The notes under the pieces: model-generated
What the model was told of the DNA's origin: nothing
What the model saw: the letters and a program-made list of their open reading frames with translations, nothing else
Database searches by the model: none
Position numbers and translations under genes: made by a program
NCBI GenBank assembly: GCA_012517025.1
Contig: JAAYVT010000713.1
Coordinates: forward strand, 1 to 7,750
Reading direction: 5' to 3'
DNA from: Phyllobacteriaceae bacterium
Lineage (GTDB): Bacteria; Pseudomonadota; Alphaproteobacteria; Rhizobiales; Ancalomicrobiaceae
Length of the DNA: 7,750 bases
Shown here: positions 6,202 through 7,750 of the stretch, in pieces
Layout of the letters: every line of letters starts with the position of its first letter
Position numbering within the stretch: position 1 is the stretch's first letter

Positions 6202-7035
6202 ATGCATGCCGCCTCCCCGAATTCCTCGCTGTCGCCGCTCCTCGACGAGGAGGCCTTCGAGATCCTGCCCGGCGATCTCGGCGCCGGATTGGTGATCGTG
6301 GCCGATCACGCCTCCAACCGGGTGCCGGCCGATCTCGCCGATCTCGGGTTGCCGAAGGCGGAGTTCGACCGTCACATCGCCTGGGACATCGGGGTCGAGG
6401 CGCTGACGCGCGGGCTTTCGGCGCGGCTCGGGGTGCCGGCGGTGCTGTCGCGATTCTCGCGGCTCGTGATCGATCCCAATCGCGGCGACGACGATCCGAC
6501 GCTGGTGATGCGGCTCTCCGACGGCGCGGTGATCCCGGGCAACGCCCGGCTCGACGCGGCCGGGCGGGCGGCGCGGATCGCCCGGTTCTGGGCTCCTTAC
6601 GACGGCGCGGTGCGGCGGACGATCGACGCCTGTTTCAACGCCGGACGGGCGCCGGTGCTGTTCTCGCTGCATTCGTTCACGCCGGTGTGGCGGGGCACGG
6701 TCCGGCCCTGGCACTGCGGCGTGCTGTGGGACGCCGATCCGCGGCTGGCGGGCTTCCTGATCGAGCGCCTCAGGGCCGATCCGCATCTCACCGTCGGCGA
6801 CAACGAGCCCTACGACGGGGCGTTGGCGGGCGACACGATGTATCGCCACGGCACCCGGCGCGGCCTCGCCCACGCCATCTTGGAGGTCCGGCAGGACCTC
6901 CTCGACACGGCGGAGGGGCGAGACGTCTGGGTGGAGCGACTGGCGCCGATCCTGGTCGAGGCGATGCGGCGGGAGGAGTTCGCCGCGCCGCGTCTGCACG
7001 GGTCGCGCACCGGTCCGGTGCCGCCGGAGGCGTGA
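6202..7035 (+). CDS. N-formylglutamate amidohydrolase family protein
   Basis: The 277-residue cytoplasmic protein belongs to the FGase fold (PF05013), in the group COG3931 rather than the classical histidine-degradation enzyme HutG. Motifs: ADHASNRVP at 34-42, HIAWDIG at 58-64, SRLVIDPNR at 86-94, SLHSFTP at 155-161, NEPY at 201-204 and HGTRRGLAHAILEVRQD at 216-232. The His and Glu residues in these blocks are the likely metal and catalytic ligands by analogy with zinc-dependent deformylases and carboxypeptidase-like folds. The true substrate is unproven, and no hut genes are nearby. The start at 6202 has only GAGG twelve bases upstream; the family domain starts near residue 18, so a slightly different start would not matter. 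gapR follows 108 bases downstream on the same strand. Confidence 0.9.
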   Translation: MHAASPNSSLSPLLDEEAFEILPGDLGAGLVIVADHASNRVPADLADLGLPKAEFDRHIAWDIGVEALTRGLSARLGVPAVLSRFSRLVIDPNRGDDDPTLVMRLSDGAVIPGNARLDAAGRAARIARFWAPYDGAVRRTIDACFNAGRAPVLFSLHSFTPVWRGTVRPWHCGVLWDADPRLAGFLIERLRADPHLTVGDNEPYDGALAGDTMYRHGTRRGLAHAILEVRQDLLDTAEGRDVWVERLAPILVEAMRREEFAAPRLHGSRTGPVPPEA

Positions 7036-7045
7036 GCGACGCGGC

Positions 7046-7074
7046 TTGACCGGGCGGCCGGTTTGGGGCTTCAT
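7046..7074 (+). promoter_or_regulatory. Candidate promoter for gapR
   Basis: TTGACC (7046-7051) is followed after 17 bases by CTTCAT (7069-7074). The -35 box is good and the -10 poor (3 of 6). It lies in the 108-base gap before gapR and would give a leader of about 60 bases, allowing gapR to be expressed apart from the amidohydrolase gene. Confidence 0.4.
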
Positions 7075-7143
7075 CCGCCGCTCTTCGATCCCTCTTCGAG
7101 CCGATCCCGCGTCGGGGCGGCCCGTTCCTCTCAGGAGACCGCC

Positions 7144-7407
7144 ATGTCCGATCCCGCCGGCGTCGCCGCCGATCAGTTGAAGTCCTTCGTCGAGCGGATC
7201 GAGCGGCTCGAGGAAGAGAAGCAGACCATCTCCGACGACATCAAGGACGTCTACGCCGAGGCCAAGGGCAACGGCTTCGACGTCAAGATCCTGCGTCAGG
7301 TGATTCGCATCCGCAAGCAGGACAAGTCGGAGCGCGAGGAGATGGAAGCGATGCTCGAGCTTTACATGCAGGCGCTCGGCATGGGCTACGGCCGCGTCGA
7401 GGAGTGA
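7144..7407 (+). CDS. gapR: GapR-like DNA-binding protein (DUF2312)
   Basis: The 87-residue product matches the DUF2312 family almost end to end: DQLKSFVERIERLEEEKQTISDD opens a long helical, coiled-coil-like region, followed by IKDVYAEAKGNGFD, a basic stretch ILRQVIRIRKQDKSER and the end LYMQALGMGYG. Caulobacter GapR belongs to this family; it forms multimers around overtwisted DNA, gathers ahead of replication forks and downstream of transcription units, and stimulates gyrase and topoisomerase IV. The same nucleoid role is inferred here from similarity. The start is the ATG at 7144, which has AGGAG (7133-7137) six bases upstream; in-frame extension to 7063 would add a non-homologous tail. 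A strong terminator follows the stop by about 30 bases. Confidence 0.93.
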   Translation: MSDPAGVAADQLKSFVERIERLEEEKQTISDDIKDVYAEAKGNGFDVKILRQVIRIRKQDKSEREEMEAMLELYMQALGMGYGRVEE

Positions 7408-7439
7408 GCGCGACGCGCCGCCATCGTCGCTGATACGAG

Positions 7440-7470
7440 AACGGCGCCCGAGAGGGCGCCGTTTCGCGTT
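7440..7470 (+). terminator. Intrinsic terminator after gapR
   Basis: Bases 7440-7449 pair perfectly with 7454-7463 (ten base pairs, mostly G-C) around a GAGA loop of the GNRA type. A short T-rich tail follows, TTT and then CGCGTTT. It lies between the convergent ends of gapR and the next gene and mainly serves gapR; the minus-strand side lacks a T-run. Confidence 0.88.
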
Positions 7471-7489
7471 TCGGTCGGGCGGTCGCGGC

Positions 7490-7750
7490 TCACTTGGTGA
7501 GAATCACCGGCAGCGAGATCACGGCGGGACCGGAGAAGGTGTGGGCGCCGATCTCGGATTCGAGCGCGGCGGTGACGAAGCCGGTGGCCAGCGACATGCG
7601 CGGCTTCACCATCAGCGGGTCGAGCGCGGTCTGGTCGGGGTGCTTCAGCACCGCCACGCCGTCGTCGGCGATCTCCACGGCGGCGTCGAACAGGCGGTCG
7701 GCGTCGACGCGGTCGCCCTTGCCGGCCGAGCGCGGCGCGACGTGGGCGGC
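7490..7750 (-). CDS. Unidentified protein, C-terminal 86 residues only
   Basis: An open frame enters from the right edge and ends at TGA (7492-7490), ending in VISLPVILTK. It has no start in the window; the GTG at 7678 is an internal valine because the frame stays open to the edge. Visible features are a charged stretch AGKGDRVDADRLFDAAVEIADDG, a middle LKHPDQTALDPLMVKPRM, and a hydrophobic, probably beta-rich end GPAVISLPVILTK. No membrane segment, zinc motif or catalytic signature is evident. Codon use (G/C at third positions) matches the neighbours, supporting a real gene. I do not recognise the family. It converges on gapR across the terminator. Confidence 0.7.
   Translation of the reverse strand, partial: AAHVAPRSAGKGDRVDADRLFDAAVEIADDGVAVLKHPDQTALDPLMVKPRMSLATGFVTAALESEIGAHTFSGPAVISLPVILTK

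Noticed and set aside
1..7750. Search for a CRISPR array, tRNA, rRNA, insertion sequence or toxin-antitoxin pair
   Set aside because: No regularly spaced repeats, tRNA-like cloverleaf, transposase motifs or terminal inverted repeats were seen by eye, and all genes have similar composition.

Overview
The window reads as ordinary chromosomal DNA of a high-GC alphaproteobacterium, most likely of the order Hyphomicrobiales (Rhizobiales). Coding regions look about 70% GC by eye, with strong G/C bias at third codon positions. A cysteine-free type-B bL36, a GapR (DUF2312) homologue, a DUF1036 secreted protein, a COG3931-type N-formylglutamate amidohydrolase and a PykA-like pyruvate kinase together fit that group. 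No mobile element, CRISPR array, tRNA or rRNA gene is visible.

Layout, left to right. Positions 1-1663 (minus) hold the N-terminal two thirds of cellulose synthase BcsA, cut by the window edge. A 569-base gap (1664-2232) separates it from the divergent ribosomal protein gene rpmJ. The gap has an AT-rich half next to bcsA, with a candidate bcsA promoter flanked by two 16-base near-identical repeats, and a very GC-rich half with a good sigma70-type promoter for rpmJ. rpmJ (2233-2358) ends in a strong hairpin terminator. The start codon of the next gene, a secreted TPR protein (2429-3070), lies inside that hairpin. It converges on pyruvate kinase.

A minus-strand block runs EamA/DMT transporter (6089-5193), DUF1036 protein (5109-4630), pyk (4526-3090). 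The genes are co-directional with 83- and 103-base gaps and no terminator between them, so they may share a transcript. Divergent from the transporter are the amidohydrolase-family gene (6202-7035) and gapR (7144-7407), the latter closed by a clear GNRA-loop terminator. The last 86 codons of an unidentified minus-strand gene occupy 7490-7750.

Functionally this is mostly housekeeping: translation (bL36), glycolysis (Pyk), chromosome topology (GapR), exopolysaccharide synthesis (BcsA), and several envelope or poorly characterised proteins. I found no convincing evidence of a new multi-gene system. The points most worth a second look are regulatory: the repeat pair around the bcsA promoter, the terminator/start-codon overlap after rpmJ, the rpmJ leader hairpin and the 19-base inverted repeat between the divergent transporter and amidohydrolase genes.
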